Source: Peronospora farinosa (lineage: Eukaryota > Oomycota > Peronosporomycetes > Peronosporales > Peronosporaceae). Taken from it: DNA of 64,000 nucleotides. Within the stretch, counting starts at the first letter, position 1. The number at the start of each line of letters is the position of its first letter. This document shows, piece after piece, positions 35,749 to 47,508 of the stretch. The DNA lies in the NCBI GenBank assembly GCA_947646735.1, contig CANTFK010000333.1:142060-206059 (forward strand). The letters are read 5' to 3'. Position numbers and translations under genes: made by a program. The notes beneath the pieces are model-generated. The model worked only from the letters and a program-made list of their open reading frames with translations. It searched no databases and was not told the origin of the DNA.

Positions 35749-38718
35749 CGCCCTACTATGCACGAATACATCGTCAAAGTAATGGGGCGCGTAGGCACGG
35801 TGCTGACGCATCACGTGAGCCACCACTCGGTTGTATGTTTCCGGAGCATTTTTCAACCCTTGTGGCATCACAAGACACTCCCACAGCATACCGCTTGGGT
35901 TGCTTACTGCTTTTTTGGCTACATCAGTATCCCTCATGAGAAATTGATAGTAGCCATCCTTCAGATCCAACGCGGAAAAGATAGTTGACTATACCATGGA
36001 GTTCATCAAAACATCTTTCCGCGGGATCGGCATTTGCACCGGAATGGTGGACGTGTTCAGCTTACTATAATCATGAACTACGCGCCACCCACCCGTGGCT
36101 TTACGCACACAAAAGGTCGGGCTGCAGTGAAGCGACTTGCTGTCACGTACATGTCCCGCCTTGGCTCGCATGTCGAAGAACTCATCGATGTAATCGACTT
36201 GCTATTCGGCTACGGCCATTGCCTGGTCACACACTACTTGGTGCCAGGCTCCAGGTCAATCTCGAGCCTGATGCTCCTATCGGCCGGTAGGCGGCTCGGC
36301 ACTTCTGCTGGAAACACATCACGGTGTTTCCACAGAACATCATAGAGCGAGCTGTCCTTCAAGGCATCCCAGCTTTGAGCTGCAAACCATTGCTTCTTGT
36401 CGGTCTCCAAGATGCTCTCGTCCATTGTGGACGACGAGCAACCCTCCAACACGTTCTCTTCTGGAACTGGATCTCGTGGATCTTTCCTTCCTTTAGTTCG
36501 GACAGGAACAGATCCCACGCCATCTCCGAGAGATTTACTATCTCCTCGGCAGATGTCAAGAAAACTCGAAACACCTCAACTGAAGATGTCTCCGGAATCT
36601 TATCTTCGACGACCTAGAACAACTCGTTCGTAGGTCTGTCCTCTTGGACCGAGGCTGATCCAAGGGTCACTCGTTTCGACGTACCTTTGATCGTCTTTAT
36701 AAGTCTGTTGCTCGTTCTTTGAGTCACCACGACCTTTGACGTGGAAGAAGGTGTCGTTGCTGTATTAGCAAACGCACTCCTTCCAACCGCACCAGGCTCA
36801 TGGCTCTGTGCTGGTTCTTGTGGCGCTTGACTTCCTGTCAGCCCACCATCAACTGCCACAGGCTTTCGGCTCTGTGGCAGGACTATTGGACGCATCACTA
36901 CTTGTCATCGCCCCACTCACTACACCAGTCTTTTCGAACTGGGTAAGAATATGTGTCACCTGGCTTTCTGCCAGGGTACTTCCAACTACACCACTCTTTT
37001 CGAGCTGGGTAGTTCCTGGTGCCGATTGACATACCGTCGTCGCACCCTCGACTGAGTTGGACACAGCATCAGCCACATAAGCCTCTCGCAAGAGCACATC
37101 CTTTCCGGTGTCTTGCGTAGAGCTAGCGACTGTGCGTGTACGCCAGTCAATCCATGGTTGGTGTTTAGCCAACCAAGGCATGCCTAGGATGAGGTCATAC
37201 GGACTCTCCATACCTAGCACTATGAACTTCTCTTTACAAGAGAAGTCACTAAAGCTGAAGGAGAGTTCATCTTGAACTCCCTCCAATTTAACGAGCGCGC
37301 CGTTCGCTGAACGAACGATCGCCTCTTCTCTCTTGCCATCCTGTTAAAGTGACTCATAACTCTCCGGACTCTTTTTCAGAGCCGCGAGTTTCACAAAGTT
37401 TTGTGATGCACCCGAATCAACGAGAAGGGTCATCACTTGGTCATAGTCTCTGACTCGAGCGCTATAGACCAAAAATGTTGAGGTCCGACCTTTCGGAACC
37501 TCAAAGACTATGCTACCCATTTGTTCGATCACTCTGAACTTAGGGGTAGCTTCAGAGTCCACGACAGTATGGCATCCCGCCCCTACTGCGCTCCCACATT
37601 TCCCGATCCATCTTGGGCAGGTGCTGAACTTGTGCGTCGTGCACGCTGGTTTTTGCACCTCCCTTTGGGTAGGGAGCCTTCTTGCTGGTTGCCTTAGTAC
37701 CAGCAGCAAGTTTGGCATAGCAGCGAGCCATCATATGGCCTCGATTGCCGCACTTGTAGCAGACCACGTCTGCATTGCCTAACTCCATTAGAGTGGCATC
37801 CGACCTCTCGTCGGCGACGGCTTATAACAAGCTGTCGCCGAGGCACTGTTGCAGAATTGCTCCTCAACCATGTCAGTTTCAATTGCCTCCTCCATCGTCT
37901 TTGGCACCTTTCTAAAAAGGTCCTGACGCGATGGGACGTGCCTAAGTCCGCTCATGAACGTGGCCACCTTGATACGTTCCGGTATCGGACCCACATTAAT
38001 GGACGCAGACATCGAACGAATCTCCTGCACATACTCTTGCAGATATCGTTTCGACTGTCGCGCTCTAAAGAAGCGCGCTTGAAGTAATACTTCATTGTTA
38101 GGCGACTGGTACATGGCACGAACCTTTGACATAAAGATCTTCCATTATAGAGCCGCATCAGCCTTTGCCATCAGCGCAGAGTAGGCTCACTCTGACGCTT
38201 TGCCACGCAAGTTGGATATGGCATACGACACCATACTGGTGTCATCTTCGATAAACTGTGCCATAACGCATTGCTCAACTGATAATAGCTAGTGGACAAT
38301 CGTATGTGGGGCAGTCCCATCAAACTTCGGAGGGTCCATCCGAATGGGCTTTGGCTGATTAGACCGGGCCGAGAGCGTCTCAACAGTTCTGTTGAGCGCC
38401 TCATTCCGTACCTGCTCAATTTTAACTGAGTCTTATTGATGGACTCAGCCGTAGCTTAGCTGTTTGCCTCGGACGGATTTCTGCGCTGTCCGAGGACAAA
38501 CGCCTCAAATTACTCCAACTGAGCAACATGTTGCTCAAGAGGAAAATGCAAGAGATTAGCCAGGGATTGTTCACCAAGTCCCTGCACCAAGTGCTTTGCC
38601 ACCTCCCTTGATGTTAGGAGAGGTGAGGAAAATCACCCCAATCCACGTTGAAGAACATCCGTTTCCACACGCACGCTCAGAGAGACGGTTCGTGGGAAGG
38701 ACTACTAGTGCTACCAAG
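35749..38718 (-). pseudogene. E4 Gypsy Gag-protease-RT, minus strand, broken
   Basis: Reads leftward from the primer site. Gag core fragments lie at 38419-38171 and 38132-37788 (YLQEYVQEIRSMSASINV), with the zinc knuckle C-YK-C-GNRG-H-MMAR-C near 37765. Protease LLVDSGASQNFVK is near 37425, then SPYDLILGMPWL. The linker with repeated LEKSGVV/FEKTGVV follows. RT has WRVVHDYSKLN, LKDGYYQFLM and Y-F-D-D near 35780. It is nearly identical to 51097-54065 in E3, including three TAG stops, one at 36234-36236. An extra TAG near 36211 is private to this copy. It stops abruptly at the E5 junction. Confidence 0.9.
38708..38716 (-). other. E4 primer-binding site
   Basis: The minus strand reads TGGTAGCAC two bases after the LTR end, as in E1 and E2. 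In the E3 arm the same place reads TTAAGCAC, so priming there should be impaired. Confidence 0.6.
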
Positions 38719-39201
38719 TGTAGGCGGGCACTTCGTAAAGAAGCTGCCACGTACTACGCGGGCGCCCCTTCAAGCAGCGCGAGGAAGCGGTTATACCGCC
38801 TTACCTCCGCGTGCGGTGGTGGTGTTGGCCTCGGCGCTAAGAAGCGCTAAACCAACCGTTGCCTCTCGCTTAAGCGAGAGCGCAATGAACTTTTGAACAA
38901 CAAGTCACCGACGTCACGCAGAACTTTTCAGCTTCTCGTGCGTGGTGCTTTTGTTATAGTAAATCCAAGACAGAGTTATATTTAATGAATTATGATAAAA
39001 TATAAAACATTACTACTGATTGGCTAATTATGTAAAGATCGGATAAGCGACTCTTTAGAAGCGTATCCTGACGCGTGAGCTTAAATGTAGATTTAAGGCT
39101 TGCGAATGACGTCCTTCTGGGACGTCGTGATGCCTAGCTTCAACTAGCGTCATCCCTTACCATGTGAATCCATCAATGGATATCACGTGCATGAGGGTGC
39201 A
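38719..39201 (-). repeat. E4 5' LTR, inner part (interrupted by E2)
   Basis: With 47398-47508 this makes an LTR of about 594 bp on the minus strand. Its outer part (38870-39201) matches the E3 3' LTR at 58006-58603. Its inner part (38719-38869) matches the E3 5' LTR at 50944-51096 instead. It is therefore a mosaic with a switch at GCGAGAGGCAAC. E2 inserted at 39201/47394. Confidence 0.8.
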
Positions 39202-39659
39202 TGTAACGGGGTGAGTTTGTTACATAAAATTGACACTTATATAAAGTGTCAATAAAATTATTATTATAACTAATAATATTTTGACAATATTACCTTTTCT
39301 TATAATATTGTTCCTAGATCTCCTTGAAGTTGGAGATGCCCTCTCATTGGTTGATATGGGCCATCATATCAATTAACGCGCTGACCAATGACCGATGGAC
39401 GCGCGCAATGAGTGGAGGGCAAGTTGTCAACATACATAGTTGTAGTTTAATATAGTTAACATAGGTTATAACAGATTAGTTTTATTAGATAGTTAACTAT
39501 ATTAAATACAGTTTTCTTTTCCTCTACTTCTAAGCGTTTGTTTAGAAGTAAAGCTTCCTCTGCTCACGTGTACGTGAGGTTTTGAGGCACCTACTTTCAC
39601 TGTAATCAGTGAAAGTAGACTATACTGTAATCAGTATAGTCGGAGGGTGCCCCATTACA
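39202..39659 (+). repeat. E2 5' LTR
   Basis: Contains the stem TACTTCTAA/TTAGAAGTA around GCGTTTGT at 39525-39550, then CTCACGT/ACGTGAG. Two adjacent hairpins with a TAAT loop follow: CTTTCACTG/CAGTGAAAG and GACTATACTG/CAGTATAGTC. The PBS TGGTAGCAC follows at 39662-39670. Confidence 0.92.
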
Positions 39660-39706
39660 CCTGGTAGCACTTGTTGGTCCGTTCAGCGACCACCGCACCA
39701 CCCGCT

Positions 39707-40907
39707 ATGGAATCAGCGGGTGATGAACGTCATCACGCAACGCGTGATGATTTCCGCCATTTGAGTGACCTCGAATGGAATGCGGTTCAGCGTATGGCTG
39801 AAACCATCGGCAACCCTGCCGTTGGTGCCATGTTGCTCTCTCTTAGCGGAGGCGACCAACATGCAACCATCGCCAAGTTCATACAACATGAACTTGACGA
39901 AGTTGTAAAGAAACTCACCTTTCTACAGGAGCTAGGTTCTCAATAGTAGAACTGTTGAGAGAACAAGGCGCTCAACAAGCTGACTTGTTGATGCAGCAGG
40001 GTGCTCAACAGTCTGAACTGTTGAGACAACAGCAGGCTAGTGCTGTTGCTGCCGGGTCCGCGTATACACGTCGACCCGAGTCCTTGAAGATTGATGTCTC
40101 CAAGTACAAGGCAGTCGAAAGCGACTCCTTGTTAAGATGGTTCGTCAAGCTCGATGATGCCATTGAGGCTCGTCGCATCGATGACGATGCAATGAAGGTC
40201 AAGTTCGCCATGTCGAACTTGGGAGGACGTGCCAAAGCTTGGGCCTTAGGGCCTAAACTGCACGACCCATACGTTTTCCCAACGCATGATGTCTTCAAGG
40301 CGCGGCTCAAACACACGTTTGAACCGCCTCGCGCCGAATTCAGGGCTCGGGCTAAGCTCCTGGATTTGAACTGGGTAAGCGTGATATACACGCTTACGCC
40401 CAACACGTACGATACCTCGTTAGCTGTATCGTACTGAACCCAATAGATGAACACACGCAGGTTACTGTGTTCATCAAGGGTCTGACAAATGGTCCTGTCA
40501 AGACCCACCTGTTTCGCTTGGAACTAGAATTGCTGGACCAAGCGATCTCTGCAGCGGAACAGGAGGACTTTAGCCTGCAACAGGCTCACGTCCACTCGGG
40601 ATCCTATCGTCCACCGAGACGACAGGAGGGCGGAGGTCCAGAACCAATGGACCTCTCCTATGTAGAGAGCGAGCGACCTCGCTCTCCAAGGTACAAGCGA
40701 TTGCAAAAGTGCAATCGCTGTCAGAAGTTGGGCCACTACGCTTATGAGTGTAGTGCCCACACCCAGTGTCTCGTAACACTGGGAGTGACGATCGACCGTC
40801 TGCCAAGAAGGACCAGAGACGTGGATCCCACGTTGCTGCAAAATCGCAACAACGTGGTGGACCATCAAAAAACGGTCGGGGTCAGTAGGGGCGGAGCGCC
40901 CTACTGA
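39707..40907 (+). pseudogene. E2 Gag (three frames)
   Basis: ATG 39707 (MESAGDERHHATRDD). The first frame stops at 39946 and the next carries LLREQGAQQADLLMQQ and the Gag core (LLRWFVKLDDAIEA, AKAWALGPKL). A shift near 40372 leads to GKRDIHAYAQHVRYLV. The zinc knuckle is C-NR-C-QKLG-H-YAYE-C near 40711. The end is SRGGAPY and a TGA at 40905-40907, inside a hairpin. Stems at 40375-40397, 40407-40434 and 40446-40475 are consecutive and lie within coding sequence. Confidence 0.85.
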
Positions 40908-40938
40908 TCCAGCAACGTCAAGAGAGTTCGCGGGACTT

Positions 40939-41289
40939 TTGACGAAGGTTGCTCCCAACACACAGTCACTGTGTGTTGCCGCTCCCAGTGATGAGGTATC
41001 CCTCATCACCTTGAAGATCGAAGTGACAAAGAACATGTCACTTGGCGCCCTAGTTGATTGTGGGGCGTCGAACAGCTTTGTTCGGCGCCAATCGCTAGAT
41101 GATCGTAGGCTCAAATATGTTGAGCGCGAGACCCCTCCAACGAGGATGACGGTGCGCCTTGCAACTGGCGCATCCGTAACAGTAAAGAAACATGTAGTGG
41201 TAATTCACTACACGCTTGAAGGCAAAAAGTACGATGATGATTTCATCGTAGTCGACTTGGATGACAAATCTGGTGTCATCCTAGGATAA
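40939..41289 (+). pseudogene. E2 protease fragment
   Basis: Retropepsin-like segment with LVDCGASNSFVRRQSL (the usual DSGA reads DCGA), then MTVRLATGASVTV and the C-terminal DKSGVILG, where a TAA stops the frame. The normal continuation (GMPWL in E3) follows as PWLRR in the next frame. Confidence 0.8.
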
Positions 41290-41679
41290 CCATGGCTCCG
41301 AAGGTACGAGCCATGAGTCAGTTGGCAGCATCGCACCGAGAAATCCATGCCGTTTGTTCATCAGATGGCCATCTGATGAACGTCTTGGAGCGTTCACAAG
41401 CGTGTGAATGTACTACGAGTGAGTGCGATGGCCTCACTTGTGGTCCGGTTATTAGTAAGACTGCACAAGAACTCAGTGTGACAGATAGTCACACTGTGGA
41501 GCAAGCTGCTGGCGGCTGTGCAGTTAACGCCGAAGGTCCACCACTCGAATAAGTCGAGTGGACCGGGACATGAATGCTCGCCTAGAGGGTAGCATATACC
41601 AAAGAGTAAACCGGTTGTCCAGAAGCGGCAACACGGTAATCCTAGATCAACTGGAGAGTTAAGCGCTGAAGATCTTGCT

Positions 41680-43514
41680 GTGGTTGCGCCACCACAGCTA
41701 GAGGAAGTCGATGGAATAGGTTCCATCGAGCCTGCGGGAATAAGTCCCCAGGAAATAATCACTGAGGGAATAAGTCCCCAGGAAATAATCACTGAGGGAA
41801 TAAGTCCCCAGTGCCCTGAGGGAATAAGTCCCCAGGAAGTATCCGAGACGTTGAACGTCTTGGTTAATGACGGATCAAACGTAGGCGCTTATACGCTTGA
41901 TCTGATCGCGCCTCCGAAGTTAACTTCGGAGATAACTCAGTTGCCTACGTTAGAACCTAAAAGGTTCTTGCGTGATCTGCGTAGTGGCAAAGTCAAGCAG
42001 ATCTGTGTGCTCGTCGCAGAGGACGAATACATGACTGACATTCGGTCAGCAACAGTTTTTGCCGAGAACGAACGGGTTCTCAGCAGCTCATCAATGGACG
42101 AAAGTGTCCTTGATGAGAAGACTCGGATTGAGCGATATACATCGCAATCCTGGGAGTCACTAAAGTCAAATCCTTTGTACAAGGATTTGGTCGAATTCAA
42201 GGATGTATTCCCTGAATCCGTTCCGTGCGAGTTACCTAAGGATAAAAGTACTCGACACGAGATCGACCTAGTTCCTGGCACAAAATATTGTGTCATGAAG
42301 CAGTGGCCACTGCCTCTGGAACAAGTCGAGGCGATCGACAAGTTCTTTGCCGATCGCCTAGCAGCGGGCCATGTGAGGGAGTCAACTTCACCTCTCAGCT
42401 CTCCGAACTTCTGTGTGCGCAAGGCCACGGGAGGGTGGCGGATAGTACACGCGTTCAACAAGTTGAATGCTGCAACGATACCGGCGCAAACGTCGATACC
42501 GAGAAAGGACGTAATCATAGATGGTATGTCTAAGAGCACCATCTTTTCGTCCATGGATCTGATGGATGGTTTCTATCAGATCCTAATGCGTGAACGGGAC
42601 ATCCCGTACACAGCAGTGAGCACTCCCAGTTGTATGCTCTGGGAATGGTTGGTGATGCCGAAAGGGCTTAGTAATGCACCAGCCACATTCAATAGATGTG
42701 TTTCACATCTATTGAGACCGGTGCGCGAATTCGCACCGAGTTACTTCGATGATGTGTTCGTCCATAGTCGGGCTATGGACGGGAAAACAGACGTGGAAGT
42801 CCATAGACTCCACGTCCGTAAGTTTCTTACACTTATGCGAGAGCATAATTTGTGCGCCAACCTCAAGAAGTGTATATTCGCAGCTAGCGAAAAAACACTT
42901 CTTGGGTGCATCGTCGAAAAGAACGGCGTACGCTCTGATCCAGAAAAGATCAAGGCGATCACCGACTGGCCAGGGCCAGTCGATGTCAAGGGACTAAGGA
43001 AGTTCCTTGGGCTAGCGGCGTACTTGCACAAGTACTCGCGCAATTACGCCGAAATGACAGTACATCTTTCTTGTTTACACAGAAAAATGTAAAGTGGAAT
43101 TGGAACGCTGACTGTCAGCGTTCCTTTGAACGTATCAAGCAAAGCTTCATGCAATCGCCAGTATTGGCGATTGCCGATCAAGACAGACCATTTCATGTGG
43201 TCTGTGACGCCAGTGATTTTGCAATCGGCTCTGCTATAATGCAATATGATAAAGACGGCGCAGAGCGTGTCGTCCGTTATCAATCGCGTCAGCTGCAACC
43301 GGCTGAGCGCAATTACCCGGTGCATGACAAGGAACTCCTTGCCATGAAGTATGCACTGGCTAAGTTTCGCGTCTATCTCTTAGGAGATAGACCGTTCATT
43401 GTGTATACAGACCATGCGTCACTACGCACGGCTGTAAACAGTCCACAACTCTCGCAACGAATGGCGAGATGGTTGTCGTTCTTCGCGGAGCACAACTTCT
43501 CCGGGACGACTTAA
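41680..43514 (+). pseudogene. E2 RT and RNase H
   Basis: The linker contains four copies of GISPQEIITE-like repeats at 41736-41835, starts 41736, 41766, 41796 and 41820. RT: KYCVMKQWPLPLEQVEAID, GGWRIVHAFNKLN, FSSMDLMDGFYQILM, then Y-F-D-D near 42743. A shift near 43070-43085 separates RNase [34 protein letters not shown]. The frame ends at 43514, where PGRLNVVADALS is out of frame and four residues seem lost. Confidence 0.88.
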
Positions 43515-43559
43515 CGTCGTCGCCGATGCTCTTTCCGTCGGCCTGACCTAGAGCCGACT

Positions 43560-45798
43560 GTGCAATCCGACAGTGATGTGAACACCACTGTCGCCACGCT
43601 GAGTACCAGCGTCTTGTCATCGAGCTTACTCGACGACATTGGAAGGGCATGCGCACAAGATAATGATCTTGTACGCCTGATGGAGTACCTCAAGAACCCA
43701 TCCTCGCAAGCTAAGAAGCGCTTGCCTGCCATGTATCGATCTTCTCTCGATCGATACACCCATCGATACGGCTTACTGTACTACACAGCCGTCAACAACG
43801 ACACGCCTCGTGTCGTTGTAACGCCACAACATGATCTCAGGTTACGGATCATGTTTGAATGTCACGATGCACCAATAAGTGGGCATCGCGGCCGTGAGAA
43901 GACTTACCTCACGGTCAGTCGCGACTTTTACTGGCCACGTCAGTATATGTTTGTGCGCAAGTACGTACGTGCGTGCTTGCGAAGTGTGTCAACGAGTGAA
44001 GCCTAGTCCTTCACTTCGTGCACCATTGCAGCCTCTACCTGTTCCGGCAGAGTGCTGGGAGTCCGTACAATGGACTTCGTCTTTGGGTTCCCCAAAGACG
44101 CTCACGGGAATAATGGTATTCTCGTGTTTGTAGACAGGTTCAGCAAGATGGTACATCTTGTTGCTGTACCTGAGTCGATCACAGCAGAGGGCTGTGCTCG
44201 AGCGTTTATCGATACAATCTTTCGATTGCACGGTTTACCCCCTGAACTTGTGTCCGATAGGTACCCCGGTTCACGGCTGAGTTTTGACGTTCCGTGTTCC
44301 AAACACTTGGAACACGGCTCACAATGTCTACTTCTGACGATCCAGAAACTGATGGTCAGACTGAACGCGCCAATCGCGTACTCGAAGAGATTCTTCGAGG
44401 GTACGGTCACTCTTTTAAGAGTTGGAGTGAGTTTTTGTCGACGGTCGAATTTGCCATCAACAACTCAGTGAATGCGTCCACGACGCATACACCATTCTAC
44501 GTGAATAGCCTTCGCCATCCACGTGTTCCCACCTTTGTAGAGGATGACTCTAATTTAAGGGGGGGAGGGACTCGCTCGAGCGAGAACCAATCTGGCTCTT
44601 GCTCATCACGCGACGACGTAATGGTCTACGCGAAAGTAACCGAAGTCGTACCATTCGACTTCGGTGAAGAGGAAGAAAGTAAGAGCGATTAAGCTCTTAC
44701 TGATAAAGATGCTGAAGATATCAGCATCGTTCGAGGTATCACAAGTGAGAACACTATTGTTCTCGCTGAATTAGTAACCGATATCTCCGCAGTGCACTCA
44801 CAATGCACTGCAGCCAAAAGCAACGAGTCAGCTGAGGATTTCCTGCTGACTCGTGAAGCGGTAGTCCGTTTTGTGCAAGACTCCATCGCAGAAGCGGTGG
44901 ATAAGCAAAAGCGAAATGCAGACAATAATGGAAGGGCAAATGCTCAAACATTTATTGAAGGTGATTTAGTTTTACTGTCAACAGTAAACCTACCTAAACA
45001 TGTAGTGACTAACGTGGGCAGCAATAAATTGTTGCCCAAGTACATCGGCACGTTTCGTGTATTGCGCCGCCTAGGCAACGCATACACGATCGAGTTGCCA
45101 CGTAGAATGCGTACGCATCCTACGTTTACGTGGGACGTCTTCGTCCGTACGTTCAGTACGCGGCTTCTTCGAACGACGAAGGTAGCCATTATTCTCAAGA
45201 ATCCCCTTCATATTCTTGTTGTCACGAATCAGATTCGATATATGGTCGTGTAGAGATGAGATCGTTCCATGATATTGGACAATCTCCTGAAGAGCTGTCG
45301 CCAGCTCTTTACTTAGACAATGAAGTCCCCGTTCATTCTCCAATAGTGCGACAGCATTGTCTGCCCGAGACATCTCATGGTCAAACCCAAGCTGTCGCAC
45401 AATGTCCTCTAAGCGGCGACGCTTATCCCGTTCGTGATCGATATCACAACGTAGCTCACGAGATAGACGGGCAAACCCGTCTACCTCAGCAGACAAGTCC
45501 GATGAAAGAATCGGACAGGGTTTTCCCTCCACCACCGCATCCGATGGTGGACACTCATGGCGTGAAGCGCTTCCTCGTGGAACGCTTGCTAAATCACCGC
45601 GTGGTGAAGGGACGTCGGACGAGTTATCTCGTCCGGTGGCGTGGCTATCCGCCTTCAGCGTATAGCTGGGAACCTCGGGCCCAACTGATGGCCGACGTTC
45701 CCGGCCTTGTCGAGCAGTACGACAAGGGACACCCTATGGTAAGGAAGGACCATCGGAAAACGAGCGCCCAGCGCGCTCGTAAAGGGATTGCAAAGTAG
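43560..45798 (+). pseudogene. E2 integrase and chromodomain
   Basis: Zinc region GHRGREKTYLTV and FYWPRQYMFV, then a frameshift. Core: D in TMDFVFGFP, D in ELVSDRYPG and E in QTERANRVLEEI, split by a further shift near 44290. The GPF/Y-like module reads LLPKYIGTFRVLRRL. The C-terminal frame, 45130-45798, ends with the chromodomain SYLVRWRGYPPSAYSWEP near 45625-45678. The region 45130-45535 is overlapped on the other strand by a coiled-coil ORF. Confidence 0.87.
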
Positions 45799-46842
45799 CA
45801 ATCTCTTCACGCATCTCAGAAGAGATGCGAGCCCTCCACCAGGGCTCAGTAAGGAGGTACGCCTCCTTAGGCGCTCTTGACGAGGTGCTCAGGCACCCCG
45901 GGCATGGGTCGCCCCAAGAGAGGCATAACAGGTCTGCCTCTCTAGATAACCGGTGCAAACGATAGCATGCACCGGAAGTAATTCGTTTCTCAAACTTATT
46001 GCGGCTAGCATAAAGTCTTTGAAACCAAGCCTCTTTCCCAACGTTTAAAACGTTGGTGATAAACGCGTTCCAAGATTGGAGGAACGCGTCAGCCTCACGC
46101 TTCTTGTGTGGGCCATACCATCGATGTTTAAGGAACACATCGATGTAATAATCGTTCTCAGTGCGAAAGTTCTTCGCACTGGCGTCAAGGCCGTGAAGGC
46201 TTTGACGCATCAAACAACGGTATGGGGAACCATTTGTTGGTCGTTCCAGACCAACGACCGAGCAGATGCTTCGATAGAATCCACGGCTCGCGATCAGGAG
46301 CAAGACGCAATACATTGCGGTCTAAATCCTCTTGCGTGGTGTCAACAGAATTACCGACACCACGAGCATTAGTGTCAACAGAAGCACCGACACTATGAGC
46401 ATTGATGTCAGTAGAAGCACTGACATCACCCTTACGGTCCCCACCCGAGTCACTATCCTTCGACTCGTTTGGCGAGTCGTCAGATTCGTCAGACGACCCG
46501 AACATTGTTACGGTACATTGATTTACTTAGTGTACCACGGCCCTTCTTCGTAACATTTGAAGACAAGGCACCAACTCGGGGCGAGTACAGAAGCGGAGCA
46601 GGTGGATTTAAGTCGGATGCGTCATCCGACTCACCAGAGTAGTTAACGATTAACTCTGGGTCAACATTTTCCCGTGGCGAAGCGCCACGTGAATCTGCAG
46701 CAGTCGGTGCAGGCCGATGTTGACTTCCAGAAGATATATTAGTGTCTGCTGGCTGAGGCTGTGAAGCCTCAGTAGCGGCTGCACACAGGCGTGCAGCCGA
46801 ATCCTCTGCCGTATTGGCAGCGATGCGCAACGGCTTGGTCAT
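45071..46842 (-). pseudogene. E2 antisense ORF, coiled-coil type (broken)
   Basis: ATG 46842 (MTKPLRIAANTAEDSA) lies 94 bp before the 3' LTR. The first frame, to 46489, has an acidic ELIVNYSGESDDASDLN segment. Shifts lead to 46505-46185 (acidic, with NKWFPIPLFDASK), 46315-45734 (AKNFRTENDYYIDVFLKH, ending in EMREEIATLQSLYERAG) and 45535-45071, a long coiled coil (SRELRCDIDHERDKRRRLED) antisense to the chromodomain upstream region. Order and placement match the E1 and E3 antisense ORFs. Confidence 0.55.
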
Positions 46843-46935
46843 TGCGTTGCAGTTTTTATAATAAAAGAATCAACAAGTGACCTCTTCCCATAGTCACTAA
46901 ACAGTCACTTTTGTGACTGTCGGTTGAAGGGGGGA

Positions 46936-47393
46936 TGTAACGGGGTGAGTTTGTTACATAAAATTGACACTTATATAAAGTGTCAATAAAATTATTATTA
47001 TAACTAATAATATTTTGACAATATTACCTTTTCTTATAATATTGTTCCTAGATCTCCTTGAAGTTGGAGATGCCCTCTCATTGGTTGATATGGGCCATCA
47101 TATCAATTAACGCGCTGACCAATGACCGATGGACGCGCGCAATGAGTGGAGGGCAAGTTGTCAACATACATAGTTGTAGTTTAATATAGTTAACATAGGT
47201 TATAACAGATTAGTTTTATTAGATAGTTAACTATGTTAAATACAGTTTTCTTTTCCCTCTCAACTAAGCGTTTGTTTAGTTGATAAGCTTCCTCTGCTCA
47301 CGTGTACGTGAGGTTTTGAGGCAACTGCTTTCACTGTAATCAGTGAAAGTAGACTATACTGTAATCAGTATAGTCGGAGGGTGCCCCATTACA
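46936..47393 (+). repeat. E2 3' LTR
   Basis: Near-identical to 39202-39659 except for a few sites. The notable one is 47260-47283, where the stem is TCAACTAA/TTAGTTGA around the same GCGTTTGT loop: both arms changed together. Confidence 0.92.
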
Positions 47394-47397
47394 TGGA

Positions 47398-47508
47398 TCA
47401 CATTTGTGTATCGCACTTAAGTGACAGGTTAAAGTAATCATGGATACTTTTAGACCTTACATTAAGTACATCACTTAATGTTTACATGTAACTAGATGCC
47501 CTGTTACA
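47398..47508 (-). repeat. E4 5' LTR, outer end
   Basis: The minus strand starts TGTAACAGGGCATCTAGTTACATG at 47508 and matches the start of the LTR at 58006. The plus-strand neighbour is TATAC, that is GTATA before the LTR on the minus strand, the same five bases that follow the E3 3' LTR at 58604-58608. Confidence 0.8.

Larger units (their letters stand above)
39202..47393 (+). mobile_element. Ty3/Gypsy LTR retrotransposon E2, nested, stem-loop-rich
   Basis: An 8,192-bp element with LTRs of 458 bp, TGTAAC to TTACA. It is nested in the E4 LTR; the flanks TGCA (39198-39201) and TGGA (47394-47397) are best read as a 4-bp duplication with one later substitution, since the intact homologue reads GAGGGTGGATCAC. 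Gag, protease, RT, RNase H, integrase and chromodomain are all present but divided by many frameshifts. A broken antisense ORF is also present. Throughout, the sequence carries perfect short inverted repeats at high density. Confidence 0.93.
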
